Positions 56,373-64,000 of a stretch of DNA of 64,000 nt are shown one piece after another. The notes beneath the pieces were generated by a model. The model had not been told where the DNA came from. It saw only the letters and a list, made by a program, of their open reading frames with translations, and did not search any database. The position numbers and the translations under genes are program-made. Source of the DNA: Companilactobacillus musae (GTDB lineage Bacteria > Bacillota > Bacilli > Lactobacillales > Lactobacillaceae); NCBI RefSeq assembly GCF_003967595.1, contig NZ_BIFW01000001.1, positions 620,001 to 684,000 of the forward strand. The letters are read 5' to 3'. Positions within the stretch are counted from its first letter, which is position 1. Each line of letters begins with the position of its first letter.

Positions 56373-59279
56373 ATGAGAAGGAAAAGCATAACCATACTAT
56401 ACATGTCATTGATGACATGCATGTTATTTCTTTGCCTAAAAACTACCACAGTTTTTGCGGAACAAGCAGACGATGCGGATATAACAGAAATTTACGAATA
56501 TAAAAATGATACCGGCGTTAATATTAGTTACGTATTAGATTCTGATAAAACTATGATCTTAAGTACTTCTGAAAAAAACGTAATTAATCAAGCCAAATTA
56601 GCCGAGGAAATCGGCGAAAAAAATATTTCAGTTAATGAGGATAAAAACGAATTCAAATTAACACTCGATGATCCTAAAAAAATCGACTTCTTGTTAACCA
56701 TTGATAACAAAAAGCCATTCAAATTATCAGTCCTTAATTCAAAAGAAGAATTATTATTCGATTATGATTTTAATCAACCGAAAGATGATTACATAGAAAG
56801 TTTTGGAAACGCTGAAGATGCCAGTTGGCGTCGCTCAGATAAACTAAGACTTAGTCAAGGACCAATTCTTGATCATACCGATGGTGGAAAAACAGTTCCC
56901 TATCTCTATTTCGGAGATTTTAATTATGCCGAAAGAAGAACTACCATTGCTGAAGCCTATTCTGGAAAAGGCGGTACTAGCAAAAAACCTAAATCACGTT
57001 TAGACAGTTTAACTGCTCCTAATTCGGCAGTTCTTTATTCTCCAGAGGGTTCAACCATTGAAAGTGGTCCCCACGGTGAAGGAAATCACCTTTATACTTC
57101 ACATTACGGAGATGCTCAAAGCTTTGATACTACTCCAACGACTTGGATTGGTGAGGAACAAGATAAACCTTATGGTTCTCCTAATTCTTTTACATCAAAT
57201 AATTTATTTAATTATGTAAAAAAGACTGATAAAAAAGCCCGACCTGGTACTTCAGGTCCTGATAGATATGGTAGTAGCTATGCCATGTCTGAAATGCCAA
57301 AACTATACTATCGTATTGACCCCGAAACTGGCTATGAAGAACAAAAGTTAGTCTATAAACAACAAGATTTTCTTGTTGCCAAAAAAGGTCGTGATATCCA
57401 CAAATTACAAATTACGATCAATCATAAATTCGACTCTACTGGAAAAACTATCACTAAAATTTCATACCAAAATGTTAGTGCTGTTGGAATGGCAGATTTT
57501 ATTGGTTTTTCTTCACATGATATTTCTATAAACAAAGACGGAAAAGAAATTGAAGCCATTAACGGTAAAAAAATTGGTAATTATATGCCTATGCGTTCCT
57601 TAGGAAATGAACGTGGTATGTATTTACAATCACAAAATAACGAAGTTAGAACTAGTTTCTATGTTAATTCTGCGAATGGTCCCGATGGTTGGGCTGGTAG
57701 ATCAATTGGTAGATCGTACTTAGCTACTAAGGGTTTTTCAAAAACTAATTTGCTATATCTTCCAGGGGTACAAATCGCTAGTGAAAGATATTATCCTTGG
57801 AAAATCGGTAAATATCCTGACAAAGACAAATTTTACGATAACAAGAAAAAGGAATATCGTTCTCCTTATGTCTCTCGTGGGCTTTTCAATGCCTTCTACG
57901 ATAGAGACGATCGCGGGGATAAAGGAAAAAATTTACCAGCTGGTGCTCGATTATCTACCGATGAAGGAACATCTTACTGGGATTCTGGTTTGACTATGCG
58001 TACAAAATCGCAGATGCTCGCACCAAAACAAAGTGTTGAATTAGAATTTTCTTCAAAACTCGATGTCATGGGACTAAGATTCAACCCTGTTCTTGGATTG
58101 GACCAGATGGGAACCAAAGATGACCCATTTTTGATCCCCGCAAAAAATGATACTTTAGATTTAAGCGGTTTATGGTATGACTTTGATAGTACATTTGAAA
58201 AAATCTTTTTCACCATTGACGATGAAAATCTTGACATTGATTATGCAGCCGTTTTGGATAGTTATACTCAAACAGCCAATGAAGCTGTCGATGGAAAAGT
58301 ACACGATTGGAAAAGACAAATTTCTCTTCATGGATTAAATAATTCCAAACATACTTTAAGATTCTGGATGCAAGATGGTGAAGGAAATCTTTCTCAGGTT
58401 CAAACTCTTGTTATCAAACGTATCAAAAATCCTGAAAATAAGCCTCAAATAGATATCATTACTCCTGGCTCTTCTGAAGACAGCCCTAACTCACCTATGT
58501 ATCATCACCTAAACATTAGTGGAGTTTGGTCAGATAAAGACAGTAAAACTATCAAATCAATTACTTATAAGATTGATGATGGTGAAGAAAAAATATTGCA
58601 ACAAAATATCCAAAACAAAAAACCTGGTACTTCAATGCCTTGGAAAATTGAAAATTTAGATATTTCAGCACATAATGATTTTGAAAAACATAAAATAGAA
58701 TTTAAAATTACCGATCCAAAAAATAATACCGATACGGATACCTTCTACTACCAACACAAAGGTGGAAGTTATCAATTATTTGCCCCTGAAACAATCGACT
58801 TCGGTCAAACTTCAGTTTCCAAAGCCTCAATGGCACCTAAAAAACCAGTAGTTCATGGAGATCTGCTTGTTGAAGATTATCGTGACGCGAATGCACCGCC
58901 ACTGGAAGTCACCCTTTCCGTTGATTCGTTCTACAAAGAACTTGACGATGACAACGACGATGGGGATGATGGCGAAGACGAAGGTGACGATGGCGATGGA
59001 CTTGAAGACGGTGAGGACGAAAAAAAGCCAAAGCTTAGAAAAATAAACACAAGTGAATCATTGTCACACGATATTTTCTGGAAAAATGAATTTGTTAATG
59101 ACCACGATTTAATAGTTGGTATGTCCGATTCTGATTGGGATGGCAAATGGGAACGAACAACTAATTTAACTTCAAATATTACTAAATATCTCAAATTAAA
59201 TTTCAGATCTAATGAGACTGGATCATCTCCAGGTAAATATATCAGTGTTTGGACTTGGAATGCCACAGATTCACTATAA
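56373..59279 (+). CDS. Large secreted protein with WxL-like C-terminus
   Basis: 968 aa. Signal peptide MRRKSITILYMSLMTCMLFLCL... cleaved near AEQAD. A long N-terminal domain of unknown fold follows, then two Ig-like repeats beginning LDLSGLWYDFDS and LNISGVWSDKDS (about residues 595-790). From about 800 the layout APETIDFGQTSVS, LLVEDYRD, and terminal YISVWTWNA resembles the WxL cell-wall domain but with an acidic Asp/Glu-rich insert (about 857-885). No LPXTG. GGAGG RBS. Confidence 0.75.
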   Translation: MRRKSITILYMSLMTCMLFLCLKTTTVFAEQADDADITEIYEYKNDTGVNISYVLDSDKTMILSTSEKNVINQAKLAEEIGEKNISVNEDKNEFKLTLDDPKKIDFLLTIDNKKPFKLSVLNSKEELLFDYDFNQPKDDYIESFGNAEDASWRRSDKLRLSQGPILDHTDGGKTVPYLYFGDFNYAERRTTIAEAYSGKGGTSKKPKSRLDSLTAPNSAVLYSPEGSTIESGPHGEGNHLYTSHYGDAQSFDTTPTTWIGEEQDKPYGSPNSFTSNNLFNYVKKTDKKARPGTSGPDRYGSSYAMSEMPKLYYRIDPETGYEEQKLVYKQQDFLVAKKGRDIHKLQITINHKFDSTGKTITKISYQNVSAVGMADFIGFSSHDISINKDGKEIEAINGKKIGNYMPMRSLGNERGMYLQSQNNEVRTSFYVNSANGPDGWAGRSIGRSYLATKGFSKTNLLYLPGVQIASERYYPWKIGKYPDKDKFYDNKKKEYRSPYVSRGLFNAFYDRDDRGDKGKNLPAGARLSTDEGTSYWDSGLTMRTKSQMLAPKQSVELEFSSKLDVMGLRFNPVLGLDQMGTKDDPFLIPAKNDTLDLSGLWYDFDSTFEKIFFTIDDENLDIDYAAVLDSYTQTANEAVDGKVHDWKRQISLHGLNNSKHTLRFWMQDGEGNLSQVQTLVIKRIKNPENKPQIDIITPGSSEDSPNSPMYHHLNISGVWSDKDSKTIKSITYKIDDGEEKILQQNIQNKKPGTSMPWKIENLDISAHNDFEKHKIEFKITDPKNNTDTDTFYYQHKGGSYQLFAPETIDFGQTSVSKASMAPKKPVVHGDLLVEDYRDANAPPLEVTLSVDSFYKELDDDNDDGDDGEDEGDDGDGLEDGEDEKKPKLRKINTSESLSHDIFWKNEFVNDHDLIVGMSDSDWDGKWERTTNLTSNITKYLKLNFRSNETGSSPGKYISVWTWNATDSL

Positions 59280-59283
59280 AATT

Positions 59284-59329
59284 AAACCTCCGTATGTTAT
59301 CTTTATTAAGAATACACGGAGGTTTTTTT
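59284..59329 (+). terminator. Terminator whose 3' arm is the next gene's RBS
   Basis: AAACCTCCGT (59284-59293) with ACGGAGGTTT (59316-59325), then seven T. The GGAGG in the 3' arm is the only RBS of the ASCH gene. Confidence 0.85.
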
Positions 59330-59330
59330 G

Positions 59331-59774
59331 ATGGATAAAGAAAAAATTCAAGACTATTGGTTTAATTTCCTGAGAGATAAAAATTCACTCTACTACCCTT
59401 TAGGTGACATTACTATCTTCGGTGGCGAACCACAAAAACTAGCCGAATTGGTTTATGATGGCATTAAAACAGCCACCTCATCATCATATGAACTTTATGA
59501 GCCTACTGAATACATGCCTCAAATCGGTGACTACAATATCATTTTAGACGGCGACCAAGAACCGGTCTGCATTACTAAAACACTTGTTACCGAAGTGATC
59601 CCCTTCAAACAAGTTAGTGCTGAACATGCCTACCACGAAGGTGAAGGTGACCGTACCTTAGAATACTGGCGTCAAGTTCATGAAGACTTTTTCAAAAAAG
59701 AATATGCTGAAGCTGGTAAAACATTTAATGAAGACATTCCCGTCCTTTGTGAGGTTTTTGAACGCATTTATTAA
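59331..59774 (+). CDS. ASCH-domain protein
   Basis: 147 aa. ASCH fold (PUA-like, RNA- or nucleoside-binding): FGGEPQKLAELVYDGIKTATSS and the C-terminal EGEGDRTLEYWRQVHEDFF motif are typical. Some relatives hydrolyse N4-acetylcytidine. ATG at 59331 is 8 bases after GGAGG, which lies in the preceding terminator. Confidence 0.9.
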   Translation: MDKEKIQDYWFNFLRDKNSLYYPLGDITIFGGEPQKLAELVYDGIKTATSSSYELYEPTEYMPQIGDYNIILDGDQEPVCITKTLVTEVIPFKQVSAEHAYHEGEGDRTLEYWRQVHEDFFKKEYAEAGKTFNEDIPVLCEVFERIY

Positions 59775-59820
59775 AAAACGTAATTAAAACTGTTGACGGC
59801 AGTTTTAATTACGTTTTTTG
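59773..59820. terminator. Bidirectional terminator
   Basis: 20-base perfect stem AAAAAACGTAATTAAAACTG/ its complement, between ASCH gene and convergent mscL. Confidence 0.93.
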
Positions 59821-59828
59821 AATCTTTT

Positions 59829-60224
59829 TTATTTTTCAGAATCCTTTTCATCTAAAGAGTCAGAGATTTTCTTTAAATACATAACCATTTCATCTTCTTT
59901 AGTTGGCTCCTCATCTTCTGTTTCTTCACTATCACGTTTCTTAATGATCTTATTCATAACTTTAACTAACAAAAAGACCACAATAGCGATAATCAAGAAA
60001 TTAATAATCGACTCAATAAAAGTCCCATATTTGAAAGTGGCATCCCCTACTTTAAATACCAAGCTACCTAGATCAATCTTTCCTAAAAACAAACCAATCA
60101 ACGGATTGATCAGATTACTTACTAATGATTGAACAATAGCTGTAAAAGCAGCACCCATAATGACACCAACGGCCAAATCCATTACATTGCCGCGGCTAAT
60201 AAAATCTTTGAATTCTTTTATCAT
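59829..60224 (-). CDS. mscL: Large-conductance mechanosensitive channel
   Basis: 131 aa. N-terminal [27 protein letters not shown] (amphipathic helix and TM1) and second TM ([19 protein letters not shown]); acidic C-terminal helix bundle. Opens under hypo-osmotic stress. Good GGAG-like RBS. Confidence 0.97.
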   Translation of the reverse strand: MIKEFKDFISRGNVMDLAVGVIMGAAFTAIVQSLVSNLINPLIGLFLGKIDLGSLVFKVGDATFKYGTFIESIINFLIIAIVVFLLVKVMNKIIKKRDSEETEDEEPTKEDEMVMYLKKISDSLDEKDSEK

Positions 60225-60374
60225 ATTCCCAATCTCCTAAAATGATTTCTACCTTTAATTATGGGGGTTTCCAAGTGTTTTTTGCAAATTTTTAAGCAAT
60301 TTAAACTATACGAAACGACAATTATTCGCTTAAATAATAAACAGGTATAATCTATATTGAAAGGCCGTGAAAAT

Positions 60375-60761
60375 ATGACTAGTTTTGACATCTATAAAAT
60401 GATTTTAGAAATTATCTCCGAAAAAAATCCTAAAGATTTCCAAGAATTATTGGACGCTTCCCAAAGCTACCAAATCGTAAAAGATTATATTGCCAGCGAT
60501 AATCCAAATCAATTCTTAATCGATGATATGCAAAATTCAACCATCAGTATGATTAATGACGGATTGGTTTCTGGTATCATTAGCCCTTTAAAATACGTTA
60601 CTCTCATTAAACTAAATGGATTAACAATTGAAGGATTTCAATATCTCAAAAAATTAAGAGAGAAAAACATCGAACAACAAGTTAAAAATATTCTGGAAAA
60701 TGATGGACTAGTAATGAATCCTAAAACTTTGACCAAAGCTCTTTCAGAATTAATATTTTAA
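60375..60761 (+). CDS. YjcQ-like protein
   Basis: 128 aa. A winged-helix-like small protein with GLTIEGFQYLKK, similar to the phage-associated YjcQ family, of unknown role. ATG at 60375; a TATAAT at 60346-60351 may be its -10. Monocistronic with a strong terminator. No other phage genes nearby. Confidence 0.7.
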   Translation: MTSFDIYKMILEIISEKNPKDFQELLDASQSYQIVKDYIASDNPNQFLIDDMQNSTISMINDGLVSGIISPLKYVTLIKLNGLTIEGFQYLKKLREKNIEQQVKNILENDGLVMNPKTLTKALSELIF

Positions 60762-60762
60762 T

Positions 60763-60808
60763 AAAAAAAGGTAAAATCGCTTTAACTCAACGATTTTACC
60801 TTTTTTAT
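60763..60808 (+). terminator. Terminator of YjcQ-like gene
   Basis: AAAAAAGGTAAAATCG paired with CGATTTTACCTTTTTT; also downstream of the minus-strand tRNA-Leu and usable by it. Confidence 0.92.
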
Positions 60809-60810
60809 AC

Positions 60811-60895
60811 TGCCGTTGGCGGGATTCGAACCCGCACTCGAGAAACTCGAACAGCGACCTGAACGCTGCGCGTCTGCCAGTTCCGCCACAACGGC
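60811..60895 (-). tRNA. tRNA-Leu (anticodon CAG)
   Basis: 85-nt class II tRNA with long variable arm. Acceptor GCCGTTG/CAACGGC and discriminator A; anticodon loop TTCAGGT (CAG reads CUG); T-arm GCGGG-TTCGAAT-CCCGC. CCA not encoded. Confidence 0.95.
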
Positions 60896-60962
60896 AAATA
60901 GATACAAATAACCTTGGAATTAGATTACAATGAAAATGATACTACAATTGGAGGACCTTGTA

Positions 60963-61802
60963 ATGGAAAAAATTGATAAAAGCATTTTAAACCAAGTAAT
61001 AACTCCTCGAAATCCTGAATCATACAAAGGAAACTACGGCAAAATTCTAATCATTGCTGGTTCAACACAGTTCGGTGGAGCAGCGCTCTTATGCAGCAGT
61101 GCCGCTATTCACAGTGGCGCTGGTCTAGTTACAGTAGCCACTACTCCTGAAAAGTTTAGCACCATCAATACTAAAATTCCCGAAGCCATGACCATTGATT
61201 ATCACGACAAAAAAGCAGTTTTAACTGCTATCCTCAATAATTCTGTTATCGCAATTGGACCTGGACTTGGAACGTCAACAATCGCTAAGGGTCTTGTAAA
61301 GGCCGTCCTAAGTAATACTAAAACTGACCAAACGGTTATTCTTGATGCTTCAGCCTTAACAATAATCGCTGAAGATAAAATTCCTATTCAAACTACTGCT
61401 CATGTTATCATGACACCTCATCAAGGAGAATGGCAAAGACTATCGCATTTACCTATTCCTGAACAAACTGAATTAAATAATTTCAATAGTATTCAAGATT
61501 TAAATCCTGATGCTGTTTTGATTTTGAAAAAACACCACTCAGAAATCTATTATCAAGACTTAGCCTTCCAAATGAATGCTGGTAATGCTGGTATGGCAAC
61601 TGGTGGTATGGGCGACACTCTAACAGGCATTATTGCTGGATTCATCGGTCAATTTGGTTACTCTTTAGCTACTATCCAAGCTGCCTTATTAATCCACAGT
61701 ACCATTGGTGATAAATTAAACGAAAAGCATTATGTAGTACTTCCATCAACTATTATTGAAAAACTACCTAAATTTATGTCTAAATACAGTTATCAAAAAT
61801 AA
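60963..61802 (+). CDS. nnrD: ADP-dependent NAD(P)H-hydrate dehydratase
   Basis: 279 aa. Repairs damaged NAD(P)H. Ribokinase-like fold with GNYGKILIIAGS, TPHQGEWQRL and GGMGDTLTG motifs. Lacks the NnrE epimerase domain. ATG at 60963 lies 8 bases after GGAGG. Monocistronic. Confidence 0.94.
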   Translation: MEKIDKSILNQVITPRNPESYKGNYGKILIIAGSTQFGGAALLCSSAAIHSGAGLVTVATTPEKFSTINTKIPEAMTIDYHDKKAVLTAILNNSVIAIGPGLGTSTIAKGLVKAVLSNTKTDQTVILDASALTIIAEDKIPIQTTAHVIMTPHQGEWQRLSHLPIPEQTELNNFNSIQDLNPDAVLILKKHHSEIYYQDLAFQMNAGNAGMATGGMGDTLTGIIAGFIGQFGYSLATIQAALLIHSTIGDKLNEKHYVVLPSTIIEKLPKFMSKYSYQK

Positions 61803-61806
61803 ACCA

Positions 61807-61866
61807 TTTAAGAGTAGCATCTATAGGAGAAAAATATTAAATTCTTATAGATACTACTCTTTTAAA
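61807..61866. terminator. nnrD terminator, AGCATCTAT-type stem
   Basis: TTTAAGAGTAGCATCTATAGGA-like stem with its complement and A/T tails. Confidence 0.85.
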
Positions 61867-61910
61867 TTTACACCAAATAAAAAAAGACATGATCACTCAC
61901 GTCTTTCATC

Positions 61911-63584
61911 TTATCTAATATTAAAAATTCTTCTGATTCGTTCAACTCTTGTACCTAATATCTTGTCCGCTAATGATGTCTTTAAAACTAAGTAACCATA
62001 AATTGCGCCACCTAACCCAGCTTCTAAGACTAAGACAACGACACTGATAATTCGATCGGAATTGCCAACAAAATGGAAGACAACCCAGTCAACGAACATA
62101 ACTGAAGCAAACATAATCAATGAAAATAAAATAATTCCACTAATGCGACGAGAAATACGTCCCGTATTAAAAGGATATATTTTGTGCAATTCTCGAATCA
62201 TTAGCCAACAAACAACTGCCATACCGATACTTGTTGCTACCAAAGGACCAAATTCATGGAAAAGCCAAATCATTGGTAATTGAGCAACGACTTTGACAAT
62301 AAAACCATAAACAAAATACTTAATTGCTAATTTATTACGATATAACGCCTGCAGTACTGCTGACAAGACTGTAAACAATCCTAATAAAATCGAAATGATT
62401 GATGAGAACTGCAACATCAAAACGCCTAAAGCATCATAACGATAAAAGGTCGTCCAAAGTGGTTGTGCCACAGCATACATCCCTAATGAAGCTGGAATCA
62501 TAATGAAAAAGAATAATTCCAAAGTATTAGAAATTTGGCTCTCGATTTTTTCTTTATTACCTTTTGAATATAGACCTGACAAAATGGGAACCGCTGTAAC
62601 AGCCATCGCAGTTGATAAAGAAACAATGATCATAATTAATTTATTAGCTTGGAATCCAAACAATGAATAATAATTATCCAGTTGAGCCCCAGTCGCATTA
62701 ACAAACATACGCATGAATTGATTAAAGGTCGATTGATCAAAAAGATTAAAGAAAGTTATTCCCGCATCAAGAATAATAAAAGGAACCGCTTGTTCAAAAA
62801 TCTCTCTGGTAAAGTTAGTTTCATTAACATCAGCCACTGGTTTACCGCTTCGTGACAATCGACGCAACTTAGGTAACTTCTTTAATAAAGCTAGAACCAA
62901 AATACCAATGGCAACACCTGCTCCAATAAAAGCAGCAAAAGTTGATTGAACAACGGCATTGATATAACTCCCCTTATTAACAACCATAATAATATAAGTT
63001 GCTACTAACAGGTAAATAACTCGAGCTATCTGCTCAATGAATTGAGAAATAGCTGAAGGTGCCATATCTGAATATCCTTGTAAATATCCACGCAAGATAC
63101 TCAAAATAGGAATGATCAAAACAGCCACTGATAATGATTGAATAACAGGAATACTTCTAGGATCACCATCAGTAAATATTGTTGCAAGGACTGGTGCTCC
63201 AAAATACATAACGGCCCCAAAAAGAATTCCCATAAAGGTCATTATTTTTAAACCATGTTTAAATAATTTATTACCTGTCGAGTATTGATCTAAAGCATTA
63301 TAATGTGAAATTTGCTTCGAAATAGCTCCTGGAATACCAGCAGTCGAAACAATCAAGAACAAACTATAAATGTTATAACCTTTAGCAAACAAGGCATTAG
63401 CTGCGGGATAATATGATCCCATCCATGCCATCCAAGGGATAATATATATCGCACCTAAAATACGAGAAAAAATACTACCAGCAGTCATCCACGCTGAACC
63501 TTTTAGCATGGTATCTTGCGAAGAAACTTCCGGATCCATCACTGGCATTACTTCTTCTTCATTACGGCTTTTATTTACGCCCAA
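61911..63584 (-). CDS. Lipid II flippase-type MATE/MOP protein (YtgP/MurJ-like)
   Basis: 557 aa, about 14 membrane helices. Opening LKGSAWMTAGSIFSRILGAIYIIPW and GIPGAISKQISHYNA match the SpoVB/YtgP subgroup that flips lipid II for peptidoglycan. Start chosen at TTG 63584, 8 bases after AAGGTGG; GTG 63596 overlaps that RBS. Cytosolic acidic N-tail of about 25 residues. Upstream of leuS end. Confidence 0.9.
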   Translation of the reverse strand: MGVNKSRNEEEVMPVMDPEVSSQDTMLKGSAWMTAGSIFSRILGAIYIIPWMAWMGSYYPAANALFAKGYNIYSLFLIVSTAGIPGAISKQISHYNALDQYSTGNKLFKHGLKIMTFMGILFGAVMYFGAPVLATIFTDGDPRSIPVIQSLSVAVLIIPILSILRGYLQGYSDMAPSAISQFIEQIARVIYLLVATYIIMVVNKGSYINAVVQSTFAAFIGAGVAIGILVLALLKKLPKLRRLSRSGKPVADVNETNFTREIFEQAVPFIILDAGITFFNLFDQSTFNQFMRMFVNATGAQLDNYYSLFGFQANKLIMIIVSLSTAMAVTAVPILSGLYSKGNKEKIESQISNTLELFFFIMIPASLGMYAVAQPLWTTFYRYDALGVLMLQFSSIISILLGLFTVLSAVLQALYRNKLAIKYFVYGFIVKVVAQLPMIWLFHEFGPLVATSIGMAVVCWLMIRELHKIYPFNTGRISRRISGIILFSLIMFASVMFVDWVVFHFVGNSDRIISVVVLVLEAGLGGAIYGYLVLKTSLADKILGTRVERIRRIFNIR

Positions 63585-63892
63585 AACCTGCACCACCTTA
63601 AAAACTATCCATTTAATTATAGCAAAGTTCTTATCCTAAAAATTTTAAATTACTCTTAAATTCACTAAAAAGCAAATTAGTTTTAAAAAAATCAGCTTTC
63701 TTTACAAAACTAACAAATTGTAAAGTTAATTAATAATCATTTTATGATAAAATATTTTTGTTGAATATGGGAATTATTCATTTAAGAATTCACCTACAAA
63801 ACTCGTATTACGCAATTATTCACAGAATTGAAATTCCTTCATATAATATAATCACCTTAGACAATAAGTATGATTCTCATGTTCAGCTTATA
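63585..63892. other. Gene-free stretch between flippase gene and leuS
   Basis: Holds the flippase promoter near its left end. The remainder is AT-rich; a 40-codon plus-strand frame from 63765 has no RBS and runs into the leuS terminator, so I do not call it. Confidence 0.5.
63616..63624 (-). promoter_or_regulatory. Extended -10 promoter of flippase gene
   Basis: TGCTATAAT read on the minus strand, 32 bases before the TTG start. Confidence 0.65.
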
Positions 63893-63926
63893 AAAAAAGA
63901 CTTCGGAATATTCCGAAGTCTTTTTT
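63893..63926. terminator. leuS terminator
   Basis: Perfect palindrome AAAAAAGACTTCGGAAT and complement, immediately after the leuS stop. Confidence 0.92.
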
Positions 63927-63927
63927 G

Positions 63928-64000
63928 TTATTTAACAACAATATTAACAATCTTATTAGGAATAACGATAACCTTAACAATCTTCTTATCACCAATGAAT
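63928..64000 (-). CDS. leuS: Leucyl-tRNA synthetase, C-terminal end (partial)
   Basis: The last 23 codons read FIGDKKIVKVIVIPNKIVNIVVK, matching the conserved C-terminus of LeuRS. The rest lies beyond the right edge. Confidence 0.9.
   Translation of the reverse strand, partial: FIGDKKIVKVIVIPNKIVNIVVK

Noticed and set aside
58931-59266. Minus-strand Ser-rich frame of 111 codons
   Set aside because: Mirror image of the Asp/Glu-rich coding stretch on the plus strand; no RBS.
60375-60761. Prophage remnant suggested by the YjcQ-like gene
   Set aside because: No integrase, att repeats or other phage genes around it; neighbours are ordinary chromosomal genes.
63765-64000. Plus-strand reading frame beginning MGIIHLRIHL
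   Set aside because: No RBS, and it runs through the leuS terminator and antisense to leuS.

Overview
The window is AT-rich chromosomal DNA of a low-GC Gram-positive bacterium, almost certainly a member of the Lactobacillaceae. Evidence: GGAGG-type ribosome binding sites, TTG/GTG starts, T-box leaders on thrS and argS, a complete arginine deiminase (ADI) cluster, CcpA cre-like sites, and Firmicutes-type gene order (polA-mutM-coaE-nrdR-dnaB-dnaI-thrS; ytpP-ytpR-murC; ecsAB/hit/prsA/yhaMNO). A Companilactobacillus-like species is my guess from arginine catabolism and codon use; the sequence alone does not prove it. I see no prophage, insertion sequence or CRISPR array.

Layout. 1-1030: end of the infC-rpmI-rplT operon with a structured L20-type leader; infC appears to start at AUA. 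1112-4051: reductase/epimerase, divergent MerR regulator and an orphan beta-helix-like protein. 4105-13240: replication and repair operon polA, mutM, coaE, nrdR, dnaB, dnaI, running without a visible terminator into the thrS T-box. 13354-17454: multidrug-type exporter, amidohydrolase and a divergent transporter, two of them with structured leaders. 17529-24739: murC, ytpR, ytpP, trmB, ecsAB, hit and prsA (envelope, tRNA modification, protein export). 25125-27014: usp-mntH. 27105-35105: yhaM, yhaN, yhaO, yheA, a class A PBP and an RluA-type enzyme. 35189-43986: ADI cluster arcA-arcB-arcD-arcT-arcC followed by argS (own T-box) and a UbiA prenyltransferase. 44414-46725: lipoprotein, tRNA-Gly, TetR regulator and three small genes. 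46862-50107: MerR regulator, glnA and divergent guaC. 50457-56076: YkcB/YkcC-like glycosyltransferases with a 28-aa membrane peptide, facing a CiaRH-like two-component system across a CiaR-type direct repeat. 56373-59279: large secreted protein with a WxL-like C-terminus. 59331-64000: ASCH protein, mscL, YjcQ-like protein, tRNA-Leu, nnrD, a lipid II flippase-type protein and the end of leuS.

How the parts work together. The ADI genes take up arginine (ArcD) and turn it into ornithine, CO2, ammonia and ATP (ArcA, ArcB, ArcC); argS immediately downstream is controlled by arginyl-tRNA charging, so arginine use and sensing share one transcription unit. The two-component system and the glycosyltransferase operon look like a cell-envelope stress or modification module. 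The richest material is RNA-level control: two T-boxes, the L20 leader, a hairpin masking the RBS of a transporter, and terminators fused to RBSs.
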